From Petrosia ficiformis (lineage: Eukaryota > Porifera > Demospongiae > Haplosclerida > Petrosiidae): DNA of 64,000 nucleotides. This document shows, one piece after another, positions 36,440 to 50,900 of the stretch. Made by a program: the position numbers and the translations under genes. The DNA lies in assembly GCA_947044365.1 (NCBI GenBank), contig OX345644.1:6946077-7010076 (forward strand). Direction: 5' to 3'. The notes beneath the pieces were generated by a model. The model was not told the DNA's origin, searched no databases, and saw only the letters and a program-made list of their open reading frames with translations. Position 1 is the first letter of the stretch. Every line of letters begins with the position of its first letter.

Positions 36440-37100
36440 ACAACAGAAGCATGGAGACAAGATGGAGATGAGGTAAGTGGGAATTGCAAAACTATTTGTG
36501 ACTATTGTGAGCAATCCTATAGCTTTTAAATATTAAATACCAGGTCTACAGATTGCTGGGACTGATGATTGCTTCTTATTGTCATAGAATATATCCGATT
36601 ATTTATGTTATTTATTTTCTTGTATTTCTTTAGAGCAACCTGTTAAAAGGAAACATGGAGAAGAGGAACAAGATGACTAATACCTTGAAAGAAAGTGTTT
36701 TAGGTGAGTTTTATGTTATAATTCATACAGTGGGGCAAAGAAATGTTGAATTGCTGTACTAATCTAGTATTGCTAGGCCTTGTTATAGTTACTAGTACTG
36801 TTATTGTGTAAAGTATGTATTAATTTATATTTCTATATTTTTGTATTGAGCTTCAGTATTTATTAGCTGTTGATGTCAGATTATAGGACAGCAATTTAGT
36901 GATATATTTTTAATGCTTTGTGTTTTTATTTAAATAATATGTTTATTTTTCTTAGGAGTTAACAAGAAATACTCAACAGGTGAGTAAATTCTTAATCTAC
37001 AATGTATAATACTGTACAGTTAAATCTCTTTGGAATATATATTACTAAATACTATCTTATTTTTTGTATTGAATTTCAGACACCATGAGCTGTTAACGGC
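36440..37100 (+). other. Candidate multi-exon transcript leading into the splice-module array
   Basis: Exon-like blocks with good borders: up to 36472 (GAG|GTAAGT), 36634-36703 (tttag|AGC ... TTTTAG|GTGAGT), a 24-nt block 36956-36979 (cttag|GAG ... CAACAG|GTGAGT) and one from 37080 (tttcag|ACACC). Joined from the ATG at 36655 they give only a peptide of about 25-30 codons starting MEKRNKMTNTLKE and ending at TAA just after ATGAGCTGT. It could be a noncoding RNA, a tiny peptide gene or the ruin of a larger gene. Exon 1 ends in ATGAG|GT like the small minus-strand ORF near 6.9 kb. Confidence 0.4.
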
Positions 37101-40100
37101 AGATTATAGGACAGTAATTTAGGAATGTATTTTCAGAGTAGATTTAACCCAATATACCTGTAATTTAATCTACAGTAAATACCAATATTGAATAATTATT
37201 ATAATCTATATTATCTTTTTTCATATGCTGAGCTACTGAAAGCGAAAAGAACAAATGGTTACTATTTTCAACAGGTGAGTAAATTCTTAATCTACAATGT
37301 ATAATAATGTATTACTGTAGAGTTAAATCTCTTTGGAATATACATTACTAAATACTATCTTATTCTTTGTATTGAATTTCAGACACCATGAGCTGTTAAT
37401 GGCAGATTATAGGACAGTAATTTAGGAGTGTATTTTCAGAGTAGATTTAACCCAATCTACCTGTAATTTAATCTATAGTAAATACCAATATTGAATAATT
37501 ATTATAATATATATTATCTTTTTTCATATGCTGAGCTACTGAAAGCGAAAAGAACAAATGGTTACTATTTTCAACAGGTGAGTAAATTCTTAATCTACAA
37601 TGTATAATAATGTATTACTGTAGAGTTAAATCTCTTTGGAATATATACATTTCTAAATACTATCTTATTCTTTGTATTGAATTTCAGACACCATGAGCTG
37701 TTAACGGCAGATTATAGGACAGTAATTTAGGAATGTATTTTCAGAGTAGATTTAACCCAATATACCTGTAATTTAATCTACAGTAAATACCAATATTGAA
37801 TAATTATTATAATCTATATTATCTTTTTTCATATGCTGAGCTACTGAAAGCAAAAAGAACAAATGGTTACTATTTTCAACAGGTGAGTAAATTCTTAATC
37901 TACAATGTATAATAATGTATTACTGTACAGTTAAATCTCTTTGGAATATATACATTTCTAAATACTATCTTATTCTTTGTATTGAATTTCAGACACCATG
38001 AGCTGTTAACGGCAGATTATAGGACAGTAATTTAGGAATGTATTTTCAGAGTAGATTTAACCCAATATACCTGTAATTTAATCTACAGTAAATACCAATA
38101 TTGAATAATTATTATAATATATATTATCTTCTTTCATATGCTGAGCTACCAAAAGAGAAGACTACAAATGGTTACTACTTTCAACAGGTGAGTAAATTCT
38201 TAATCTACAATGTATAATAATGTATTACTGTACAGTTAAATCTCTTTGGAATATATATTACTAAATACTATCTTATTCTTTGTATTGAATTTCAGACACC
38301 ATGAGCTGTTAACGGCAGATTATAAGACAGTAATTTAGGAATGTATTTTCAGAGTAGATTTAACCCAATATACCTGTAATTTAATCTACAGTGAATACCA
38401 ATATTGAATAATTATTATAATATATATTATCTGTTTTCATATGCTGAGCTACTGAAAGCGAAAAGATAACCACTTTCAACAGGTGAGTAAATTCTTAATC
38501 TACAATGTATAATAATGTATTACCGTAGAGTTAAATCTCTTTGGAATATATATTACTAAATACTATCTTATTCTTTGTATTGAATTTCAGACACCATGAG
38601 CTGTTAACGGCAGATTATAGGACAGTAATTTAGGAATGTATTTTCAGAGTAGATTTAACCCAATATACCTGTAATTTAATCTACAGTGAATACCAATATT
38701 GAATAATTATTATAATATATATTATCTTTTTATATGTTGAGCTACTTAAAGCGAAAAGTACAAAAAGATAACTACTTTCAACAGGTGAGTAAATTCCTAA
38801 TCTACAATGTATAATAATGTATTACTGTACAGTTAAATCTCTTTGGAATGTATTTTTCTAAATACTATCTTATTCTTTGTATTGAATTTCAGACACCATG
38901 AGCTGTTAACGGCAGATTATAGGACAGTAATTTAGGAATATATTTTCAGAGTAGATTTAACCCAATATACCTGTAATTTAATCTACAGTAAATACCAATA
39001 TTGAATAATTATTATAATATATATTATCTTTTTTTTATATATGCCGAGCTGCCAAAAGAGAAGACTACAAATGGTTACTAATTTCAACAGGTGAGTAAAT
39101 TCCTAATCTACAATGTATAATAATGTATTACTATACAGTTAAATCTCTTTGGAATGTATATTTCTAAATACTATCTTATTCTTTGTATTGAATTTCAGAC
39201 ACCATGAGCTGTTAACGGCAGATTATAGGACAGTAATTTAGGAATGTATTTTCAGAGTAGATTTAACCCAATATACCTGTAATTTAATCTACAGTAAATA
39301 TCAATATTGAATAATTATTATAATATATATTATCTTTTTATATGCTGAGCTACTGAAAGCAAAAAGATAACTACTTTCAAGAGGTGAGTAAATTCCTAAT
39401 CTACAATGTATAGTAATGTATTACTGTACAGTTAAATCTCTTTGGAATGTATATTTCTAAATACTATCTTATTTTTTGTATTGAATTTCAGACACCATGA
39501 GCTGTTAACGGCAGATTATAGGACAGTAATTTAGGAATGTATTTTCAGAGTAGATTTAACCCAATATACCTGTAATTTAATCTACAGTAAATACCAATAT
39601 TGAATAATTATTATAATATATATTATCTTCTTTCATATGCTGAGCTACCAAAAGAGAAGACTACAAATGGTTACTACTTTCAACAGGTGAGTAAATTCTT
39701 AATCTACAATGTATAATAATGTATTACTGTACAGTTAAATCTCTTTGGAATATATATTACTAAATACTATCTTATTCTTTGTATTGAATTTCAGACACCA
39801 TGAGCTGTTAACGGCAGATTATAAGACAGTAATTTAGGAATGTATTTTCAGAGTAGATTTAACCCAATATACCTGTAATTTAATCTACAGTGAATACCAA
39901 TATTGAATAATTATTATAATATATATTATCTGTTTTCATATGCTGAGCTACTGAAAGCGAAAAGATAACCACTTTCAACAGGTGAGTAAATTCTTAATCT
40001 ACAATGTATAATAATGTATTACCGTAGAGTTAAATCTCTTTGGAATATATATTACTAAATACTATCTTATTCTTTGTATTGAATTTCAGACACCATGAGC

Positions 40101-41345
40101 TGTTAACGGCAGATTATAGGACAGTAATTTAGGAATGTATTTTCAGAGTAGATTTAACCCAATATACCTGTAATTTAATCTACAGTGAATACCAATATTG
40201 AATAATTATTATAATATATATTATCTTTTTATATGTTGAGCTACTTAAAGCGAAAAGTACAAAAAGATAACTACTTTCAACAGGTGAGTAAATTCCTAAT
40301 CTACAATGTATAATAATGTATTACTGTACAGTTAAATCTCTTTGGAATGTATTTTTCTAAATACTATCTTATTCTTTGTATTGAATTTCAGACACCATGA
40401 GCTGTTAACGGCAGATTATAGGACAGTAATTTAGGAATATATTTTCAGAGTAGATTTAACCCAATATACCTGTAATTTAATCTACAGTAAATACCAATAT
40501 TGAATAATTATTATAATATATATTATCTTTTTTTTATATATGCCGAGCTGCCAAAAGAGAAGACTACAAATGGTTACTAATTTCAACAGGTGAGTAAATT
40601 CCTAATCTACAATGTATAATAATGTATTACTATACAGTTAAATCTCTTTGGAATGTATATTTCTAAATACTATCTTATTCTTTGTATTGAATTTCAGACA
40701 CCATGAGCTGTTAACGGCAGATTATAGGACAGTAATTTAGGAATGTATTTTCAGAGTAGATTTAACCCAATATACCTGTAATTTAATCTACAGTAAATAT
40801 CAATATTGAATAATTATTATAATATATATTATCTTTTTATATGCTGAGCTACTGAAAGCAAAAAGATAACTACTTTCAAGAGGTGAGTAAATTCCTAATC
40901 TACAATGTATAGTAATGTATTACTGTACAGTTAAATCTCTTTGGAATGTATATTTCTAAATACTATCTTATTTTTTGTATTGAATTTCAGACACCATGAG
41001 CTGTTAACGGCAGATTATAGGACAGTAATTTAGGAATATATTTTCAGAGTAGATTTAACCCAATATACCTGTAATTTAATCTACAGTAAATACCAATATT
41101 AAATAATTATTATAATATATATGCTGAGCTACCAAAAGAGAAGACTACAAATGGTTACTATTTTCAACAGGTGAGTAAATTCTTAATCTACAATGTATAA
41201 TAATGTATTACTGTACAGTTAAATCTCTTTGAAATACATATATATTTCTAAATATTTATCTTATATTCTTGTATTGAATTTCAGACACCATGAGCTGTTG
41301 ATGGACAGTAATTTAGAAATGTATTTTCTTAATACAAATGTACTG
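36840..41345 (+). repeat. ~303-bp tandem array of splice-module units, family B (about 14 units)
   Basis: Units of about 290-305 bp, marked by 'gctgagctac' near 37227, 37530, 37834, 38139, 38442, 38735, 39040, 39343, 39640, 39942, 40233, 40541, 40842 and 41122. Nearly every unit keeps a donor-like border CAACAG|GTGAGTAAATT and an acceptor-like border TTGAATTTCAG|ACACC about 110 bp later. Some units carry an open 42-nt block before the donor (reading LLKAKRTNGYYFQQ or LPKEKTTNGYYFQQ); others have stops. Five unit types (38.1-39.6 kb) are repeated in the same order at 39.6-41.1 kb, a ~1.5-kb higher-order duplication. Diverged single copies flank the array (36840-36905; 41725-41775). Confidence 0.92.
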
Positions 41346-41453
41346 TAGTTTAATTCATTTTTATACTTTGTCTTTGGAAATTCTTATAACAATAATTTTT
41401 AGGACAATGTAACAGATTTTTGTATTGAGATTAATAATTTTTAAGCAGCAAAT

Positions 41454-41735
41454 ATGGCACTGACTTGGAGAGTTTGTAGGAAAACGCTAAACAGAAACTT
41501 GTTCAATGGAGATCCATTTCAATTTCTCAGTATTTCAATGAAGTATTTAATAACAATGAAGAAGATTTTCAAACTAAAGTGTTAGAGTCCAAGAAACCTG
41601 TGATTATTGACTTCCAGGATCTGATGTGGCCATGTTTAGCCCAATTTTAACTGATATAGTGGATGGGAGATATGGAAATATGGATTTAACTAAAGTGAAT
41701 ATTAATAATAATCAAGAATTTGAATTTCAGACACA
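41454..41735 (+). pseudogene. Thioredoxin-2-like (mitochondrial) pseudogene
   Basis: The ATG at 41454 opens a basic presequence-like stretch (MALTWRVCRKTLNRNLFNG). A shifted frame then gives EVFNNNEEDFQTKVLESKKP, VIIDFQ, a corrupted active site reading WPC where WCGPC is expected, and after another shift PILTDIVDGRYGNMDLTKVN. This order matches mitochondrial thioredoxin (DFQ..V..S..PV.VDF, WCGPC, P.L......GK....KV.ID). At least two frameshifts and loss of the CxxC pair make it non-functional. It has no introns, so it may be a processed copy. It runs into a family B fragment at about 41728. Confidence 0.7.
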
Positions 41736-41975
41736 ATGAGCTGTTGTGATGGCAGATTGCAGGACAGTAATTTAATGATATAAATTATTTTCGTGCAACT
41801 GTATTTTATGTTATTCTTCATTGATACATCGTGGCATAGAAATGCTGAATTGCTGTACTAATCTAGACCTTACAGTTACTAGTACTTGTTATGATTCTAA
41901 AGTATTTTGGATTAAAAATGTTGTTTGTAGGGACCATCAGCATTTTACTACTCTCTTGAAATTCACTTTAAACCG
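41736..41975. other. Spacer between family B and family A arrays
   Basis: It contains a copy (41822-41895, 'gaattgctgtactaatcta', 'agttactagtact') of a stretch also present at 36738-36800, i.e. on the other side of the module array. No gene is seen. Confidence 0.6.
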
Positions 41976-44900
41976 TGAGCATTTTAATATTCTATCAAAA
42001 TTTGAATTTTTACCCTAAACTATAGCCTTTGTATTGAAAATCACTCGTTTCAGATTTGTCCGAAACTGTTCCTAGAGTTAGATAATGATGTTTTTAATAT
42101 GTTCCCAAAATGGTTTTGATCAATAATATTATCTGTTAGAACCATGAGCATTTTAATATTCTATCAAAATTTGAATTTTTACCCTAAACTATAGCCTTTG
42201 TACTGATTTTTCATTGCAAAATCGATGCTTTCAGATTGACCCGAAACTGTTCCTAGAGTTAGATAATGATGTCCTTAATATGTTTCCAAAGTGGTTTTGA
42301 TGAATAATGTTATCTGTTAGAACCATGAGCATTTTAATATTCTATCAAAATTTGAATTTTTACCCCTTTGTACTGATTTTTCATTGCAAAATCGATCCTC
42401 TCAGATTGACCCGAAACTGTTCCTAGAGTTAGATAATGATGTCCTTAACATGTTTCCAAAGTGGTTTTGATCAATAACATTATCTGTTAGAACCATGAGC
42501 ATTTTAATATTCTATCAAAATTTGAATTTTTACCCCTTTGTACTGATTTTTCATTGCAAAATCGATCCTTTCAGATTGACCCGAAACTGTTCCTAGAGTT
42601 AGATAATGATGTCCTTAATATGTTCCCAAAGTGGTTTTGATCAATAATATTATCTGTTAGAACCGTGAGCATTTTAATATTCTATCAAAATTTGAATTTT
42701 TACCCTGAACTATAGCTCATTTTTCATTGCAAAATCGATCCTTTCAGATTGAGCCGAAACTGTTCCTAGAGTTAGATAATGATGTCCTTAATATGTTTCC
42801 AAAGTAGTTTTGATCAATAATATTGTGGGTGAGAACCGTGACCATTGTAATATTCTATCAAAATTTGAATTTTTACCCTGAACTATAGCCTTTGTATTGA
42901 TTTTTTCATCAAAAATCACTCGTGTCAGATTTGTGTGAAACTAATGCTAGAGTTAGATAATGATGTCCTTAATATGTTTCCAAAGTAGTTTTGATCAATA
43001 ACATTATCTGTTAGAACCATGAGCATTTTAATATTCTATCAAAATTTGAATTTTTACCCTGAACTATAGTCTTTGTATTGAAAATCACTCGTTTCAGATT
43101 TGTCCGAAACTGTTCCTAGAGTTAGATAATGATGTCCTTAATATGTTTCCAAAGTGGTTTTGATGAATAATGTTATCTGTTAGAACCATGAGCATTGTAA
43201 TATTCTATCAAAATTTGAATTTTTACCCTGAACTATAGCCTTTGTACTGATTTTTTTTTGCAAAATCAATCATTCGAAATTAGGCCGAAACTGTTCCTAG
43301 AGTTAGATAATGATGTCCTTAATATGTTCCCAAAGTGGTTTTGATCAATAATATTATCTGTTAGAACCGTGAGCATTTTAATATTCTATCAAAATTTGAA
43401 TTTTTACCCTGAACTATAGCCTTTGTACTGATTTTTCATTGCAAAATCGATCCTTTCAGATTGAGCCGAAACTGTTCCTAGAGTTAGATAATGATGTCCT
43501 TAATATGTTTCCAAAGTGGTTTTGATGAATAATGTTATCTGTTAGAACCATGAGCATTTTAATATTCTATCAAAATTTGAATTTTTACCCTGAACTATAG
43601 CTCATTTTTCATTGCAAAATCGATCCTTTCAGATTGAGCCGAAACTGTTCCTAGAGTTAGATAATGATGTCCTTAATATGTTTCCAAAGTGGTTTTGATG
43701 AATAATGTTATCTGTTAGAACCATGAGCATTTTAATATTGTATCAAAATTTGAATTTTTACCCTGAACTATAGCCTTTGTATTGATTTTTTCATCAAAAA
43801 TCACTCGTGTCAGATTTGTGTGAAACTAATGCTAGAGTTAGATAATGGTGTGCTTAATATGTTCCCAAAGTGGTTTTGATGAATAATGTTATCTGTTAGA
43901 ACCGTGAGCATTTTAATATTCTATCAAAATTTGAATTTTTACCCTGAACTATAGCCTTTGTACTCATTTTTCATTGCAAAATCAATCCTTTCAGATTGAG
44001 CCGAAACTGTTCCTAGAGTTAGATAATGATGTCCTTAATATGTTTCCAAAGTAGTTTTGATCAATAATATTGTGGGTGAGAACCGTGACCATTGTAATAT
44101 TCTATCAAAATTTGAATTTTTACCCTGAACTATATATAGCCTTTGTATTGATTTTTTCATCAAAAATCACTCGTTTCAGATTTGTCCGAAACTGTTCCTA
44201 GAGTTAGATAATGATGTCCTTAATATGTTCCCAAAGTGATTTTGATCAATAATATTATCTGTTAGAACCGTGATCATTTTAATATTCTATCAAAATTTGA
44301 ATTTTTACCCTGAACTATAGCCTTTGTACTGATTTTTCATTGCAAAATCGATCCTTTCAGATTGAGCCGAAACTGTTCCTAGAGTTAGATAATGATGTCC
44401 TTAACACGTTTCCAAAGTGGTTTTGATCAATAACATTATCTGTTAGAACCATGAGCATTTTAATATTCTATCAAAATTTGAATTTTTACCCTGAACTATA
44501 GCCTTTGTACTGATTTTTCATTGCAAAATCGATGCTTTCAGATTGACCCGAAACTGTTGCTAGAGTTAGATAATGATGTCTTTAATATGTTCCCAAAGTG
44601 GTTTTGATCAATAACATTATCTGTTAGAACCGTGAGCATTTTAATATTCTATCAAAATTTGAATTTTTACCCTGAACTATAGCCTTTGTACTCATTTTTC
44701 ATTGCAAAATCAATCCTTTCAGATTGAGCCGAAACTGTTCCTAGAGTTAGATAATGATGTCCTTAATATGTTTCCAAAGTAGTTTTGATCAATAATATTG
44801 TGGGTGAGAACCGTGACCATTGTAATATTCTATCAAAATTTGAATTTTTACCCTGAACTATAGCCTTTGTATTGATTTTTTCATCAAAAATCACTCGTTT

Positions 44901-47900
44901 CAGATTTGTGTGAAACTGATGCTAGAGTTAGATAATGGTGTCCTTAATATGTTCCCAAAGTGGTTTTGATCAATAATATTATCTGTTAGAACCATGAGCA
45001 TTTTAATATTCTATCAAAATTTGAATTTTTACCCTGAACTATAGCCTTTGTACTGATTTTTCATTGCAAAATCGATCCTTTCAGATTGAGCCGAAACTGT
45101 TCCTAGAGTTAGATAATGATGTCCTGAACATGTTTCCAAAGTGGTTTTGATCAATAACATTATCTGTTAGAACCATGAGCATTTTAATATTCTATCAAAA
45201 TTTGAATTTTTACCCTGAACTATAGCCTTTGTATTGATTTTTTCATCAAAAATCACTCGTTTCAGATTTGTGTGAAACTGATGCTAGAGTTAGATAATGG
45301 TGTCCTTAATATGTTCCCAAAGTGGTTTTGATCAATAATATTATCTGTTAGAACCATGAGAATTTTAATATTCTATCAAAATTTGAATTTTTACCCTGAA
45401 CTATAGCCTTTGTACTGATTTTTCATTGCAAAATCGATGCTTTCAGATTGACCCGAAACTGTTGCTAGAGTTAGATAATGATGTCCTTAATATGTTCCCA
45501 AAGTGGTTTTCATCAATAATATTATCTGTTAGAACCGTGAGCATTTTAATATTCTATCAAAATTTGAATTTTTACCCTGAACTATAGCCTTTGTACTCAT
45601 TTTTCATTGCAAAATCGATCCTTTCAGATAGAGCCGAAACTGTTCCTAGAGTTAGATAATGATGTACTTCATACGTTTCCAAAGTGGTTTTGATCAATAA
45701 CATTATCTGTTAGAACCATGAGCATTTTAATATTCTATCAAAATTTGAATTTTTACCCTGAACTATAGCCTTTGTACTGATTTTTCATTGCAAAATCGAT
45801 GCTTTCAGATTGACCCGAAACTGTTGCTAGAGTTAGATAATGATGTCGTTAATATGTTTCCAAAGTGGTTTTGATCAATAACATTATCTGTTAGAACCGT
45901 GAGCATTTTAATATTCTATCAAAATTTGAATTTTTACCCTGAACTATAGCCTTTGTACTCACTTTTCATTGCAAAATCAATCCTTTCAGATTGAGCCGAA
46001 ACTGTTCCTAGAGTTAGATAATGATGTCCTTAATATGTTTCCAAAGTAGTTTTGATCAATAATATTGTGGGTGAGAACCGTGACCATTGTAATATTCTAT
46101 CAAAATTTGAATTTTTACCCTGAACTATAGCCTTTGTATTGATTTTTTCATCAAAAATCACTCGTTTCAGATTTGTCCGAAACTGTTCCTAGAGTTAGAT
46201 AATGATGTCCTTAATATGTTCCCAAAGTGGTTTTGATCAATAATATTATCTGTTAGAACCGTGATCATTTTAATATTCTATCAAAATTTGAATTTTTACC
46301 CTGAACTATAGCCTTTGTACTGATTTTTCATTGCAAAATCGATCCTTTCAGATTGAGCCGAAACTGTTCCTAGAGTTAGATAATGATGTACTTCATACGT
46401 TTCCAAAGTGGTTTTGATCAATAACATTATCTGTTAGAACCATGAGCATTTTAATATTCTATCAAAATTTGAATTTTTACCCTGAACTATAGCCTTTGTA
46501 CTGATTTTTCATTGCAAAATCGATGCTTTCAGATTGACCCGAAACTGTTGCTAGAGTTAGATAATGATGTCGTTAATATGTTTCCAAAGTGGTTTTGATC
46601 AATAACATTATCTGTTAGAACCGTGAGCATTTTAATATTCTATCAAAATTTGAATTTTTACCCTGAACTATAGCCTTTGTACTGATTTTTCATTGCAAAA
46701 TCGATCCTTTCAGATAGAGCCGAAACTGTTCCTAGAGTTAGATAATGATGTCCTTAATATGTTTCCAAAGTGGTTTCGATGAATAATGTTATATGTTAGA
46801 ACCATGAGCATTTTAATATTCTATCAAAATTTGAATTTTTACCCTGAACTATATATAGCCTTTGTACTGATTTTTCATTGCAAATTTGATCCTTTCAGAT
46901 TGAGCCGAAACTGTTCCTAGAGTTAGATAATGATGTCCTTAATATGTTCCCAAAGTGATTTTGATCAATAATATTATCTGTTAGAACCGTGAGCATTTTA
47001 ATATTCTATCAAAATTTGAATTTTTACCCTGAACTATAGCCTTTGTACTCATTTTTCATTGCAAAATCGATCCTTTCAGATTGAGCCGAAACTGTTCCTA
47101 GAGTTAGATAATGATGTCCTTAATGTTTCCAAAGTGGTTTTGATGAATAATGTTATCTGTTAGAACCATGAGCATTTTAATATTCTATCAAAATTTGAAT
47201 TTTTACCCTGAACTATAGCCTTTGTATTGACTTTTTCATCAAAAATCACTCGTTTCAGATTTGTGTGAAACTGATCCTAGAGTTAGATAATGATGTCCTT
47301 AATATGTTCCCAAAGTGGTTTTGATCAATAATATTATCTGTTAGAACCGTGAGCATTTTAATATTCTATCAAAATTTGAATTTTTACCCTGAACTATAGC
47401 CTTTGTACTGATTTTTCATTGCAAAATCGATGCTTTCAGATTGACCCGAAACTGTTCCTAGAGTTAGATAATGATGTCCTTAACATGTTTCCAAAGTGGT
47501 TTTGATCAATAACATTATCTGTTAGAACCATGAGCATTTTAATATTCTATCAAAATTTGAATTTTTACCCTGAACTATAGCCTTTGTACTGATTTTTTAT
47601 TGCAAAATCGATCCTTTCAGATTGCGCCGAAACTGTTCCTAGAGTTAGATAATGGTGTCCTTAATATGTTTCCAAAGTAGTTTTGATCAATAATATTGTG
47701 GGTGAGAACCGTGACCATTGTAATATTCTATCAAAATTTGAATTTTTACCCTGAACTATAGCCTTTGTATTGATTTTTTCATCAAAAATCACTCGTTTCA
47801 GATTTGTGTGAAACTGATGCTAGAGTTAGATAATGGTGTCCTTAATATGTTCCCAAAGTGGTTTTGATCAATAATATTATCTGTTAGAACCATGAGCATT

Positions 47901-50900
47901 TTAATATTCTATCAAAATTTGAATTTTTACCCTGAACTATAGCCTTTGTACTGATTTTTCATTGCAAAATCGATCCTTTCAGATTGAGCCGAAACTGTTC
48001 CTAGAGTTAGATAATGATGTCCTGAACATGTTTCCAAAGTGGTTTTGATCAATAACATTATCTGTTAGAACCATGAGCATTTTAATATTCTATCAAAATT
48101 TGAATTTTTACCCTGAACTATAGCCTTTGTATTGATTTTTTCATCAAAAATCACTCGTTTCAGATTTGTGTGAAACTGATGCTAGAGTTAGATAATGGTG
48201 TCCTTAATATGTTCCCAAAGTGGTTTTGATCAATAATATTATCTGTTAGAACCATGAGAATTTTAATATTCTATCAAAATTTGAATTTTTACCCTGAACT
48301 ATAGCCTTTGTACTGATTTTTCATTGCAAAATCGATGCTTTCAGATTGACCCGAAACTGTTGCTAGAGTTAGATAATGATGTCCTTAATATGTTCCCAAA
48401 GTGGTTTTCATCAATAATATTATCTGTTAGAACCGTGAGCATTTTAATATTCTATCAAAATTTGAATTTTTACCCTGAACTATAGCCTTTGTACTCATTT
48501 TTCATTGCAAAATCGATCCTTTCAGATAGAGCCGAAACTGTTCCTAGAGTTAGATAATGATGTACTTCATACGTTTCCAAAGTGGTTTTGATCAATAACA
48601 TTATCTGTTAGAACCATGAGCATTTTAATATTCTATCAAAATTTGAATTTTTACCCTGAACTATAGCCTTTGTACTGATTTTTCATTGCAAAATCGATGC
48701 TTTCAGATTGACCCGAAACTGTTGCTAGAGTTAGATAATGATGTCGTTAATATGTTTCCAAAGTGGTTTTGATCAATAACATTATCTGTTAGAACCGTGA
48801 GCATTTTAATATTCTATCAAAATTTGAATTTTTACCCTGAACTATAGCCTTTGTACTCACTTTTCATTGCAAAATCAATCCTTTCAGATTGAGCCGAAAC
48901 TGTTCCTAGAGTTAGATAATGATGTCCTTAATATGTTTCCAAAGTAGTTTTGATCAATAATATTGTGGGTGAGAACCGTGACCATTGTAATATTCTATCA
49001 AAATTTGAATTTTTACCCTGAACTATAGCCTTTGTATTGATTTTTTCATCAAAAATCACTCGTTTCAGATTTGTCCGAAACTGTTCCTAGAGTTAGATAA
49101 TGATGTCCTTAATATGTTCCCAAAGTGGTTTTGATCAATAATATTATCTGTTAGAACCGTGATCATTTTAATATTCTATCAAAATTTGAATTTTTACCCT
49201 GAACTATAGCCTTTGTACTGATTTTTCATTGCAAAATCGATCCTTTCAGATTGAGCCGAAACTGTTCCTAGAGTTAGATAATGATGTACTTCATACGTTT
49301 CCAAAGTGGTTTTGATCAATAACATTATCTGTTAGAACCATGAGCATTTTAATATTCTATCAAAATTTGAATTTTTACCCTGAACTATAGCCTTTGTACT
49401 GATTTTTCATTGCAAAATCGATGCTTTCAGATTGACCCGAAACTGTTGCTAGAGTTAGATAATGATGTCGTTAATATGTTTCCAAAGTGGTTTTGATCAA
49501 TAACATTATCTGTTAGAACCGTGAGCATTTTAATATTCTATCAAAATTTGAATTTTTACCCTGAACTATAGCCTTTGTACTGATTTTTCATTGCAAAATC
49601 GATCCTTTCAGATAGAGCCGAAACTGTTCCTAGAGTTAGATAATGATGTCCTTAATATGTTTCCAAAGTGGTTTCGATGAATAATGTTATCTGTTAGAAC
49701 CATGAGCATTTTAATATTCTATCAAAATTTGAATTTTTACCCTGAACTATATATAGCCTTTGTACTGATTTTTCATTGCAAATTTGATCCTTTCAGATTG
49801 AGCCGAAACTGTTCCTAGAGTTAGATAATGATGTCCTTAATATGTTCCCAAAGTGATTTTGATCAATAATATTATCTGTTAGAACCGTGAGCATTTTAAT
49901 ATTCTATCAAAATTTGAATTTTTACCCTGAACTATAGCCTTTGTACTCATTTTTCATTGCAAAATCGATCCTTTCAGATTGAGCCGAAACTGTTCCTAGA
50001 GTTAGATAATGATGTCCTTAATGTTTCCAAAGTGGTTTTGATGAATAATGTTATCTGTTAGAACCATGAGCATTTTAATATTCTATCAAAATTTGAATTT
50101 TTACCCTGAACTATAGCCTTTGTATTGACTTTTTCATCAAAAATCACTCGTTTCAGATTTGTGTGAAACTGATCCTAGAGTTAGATAATGATGTCCTTAA
50201 TATGTTCCCAAAGTGGTTTTGATCAATAATATTATCTGTTAGAACCGTGAGCATTTTAATATTCTATCAAAATTTGAATTTTTACCCTGAACTATAGCCT
50301 TTGTACTGATTTTTCATTGCAAAATCGATGCTTTCAGATTGACCCGAAACTGTTCCTAGAGTTAGATAATGATGTCCTTAACATGTTTCCAAAGTGGTTT
50401 TGATCAATAACATTATCTGTTAGAACCATGAGCATTTTAATATTCTATCAAAATTTGAATTTTTACCCTGAACTATAGCCTTTGTACTGATTTTTTATTG
50501 CAAAATCGATCCTTTCAGATTGCGCCGAAACTGTTCCTAGAGTTAGATAATGGTGTCCTTAATATGTTCCCAAAGTGGTTTTGATCAATAATATTATCTG
50601 TTAGAACGGTGAGGATTTTAATATTCTATCAAAATTTGAATTTTTACCCTGAACTATAGCCTTTGTACTGATTTTTTATTGCAAAATCGATCCTTTCAGA
50701 TTGCGCCGAAACTGTTCCTAGAGTTAGATAATGGTGTCCTTAATATGTTCCCAAAGTGGTTTTGATGAATAATGTTATCTGTTAGAACCACGAGCATTTT
50801 AATATTCTATCAAAATTTGAATTTTTACCCTGAACTATAGCCTTTGTATTGATTTTTTCATCAAAAATCACTCGTTTCAGATTTGTGTGAAACTGATCCT

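Noticed and set aside
41821..42018. 65-codon plus-strand frame after the family B array
   Set aside because: It consists of a duplicated noncoding stretch (also at 36738-36800) and the start of the satellite.
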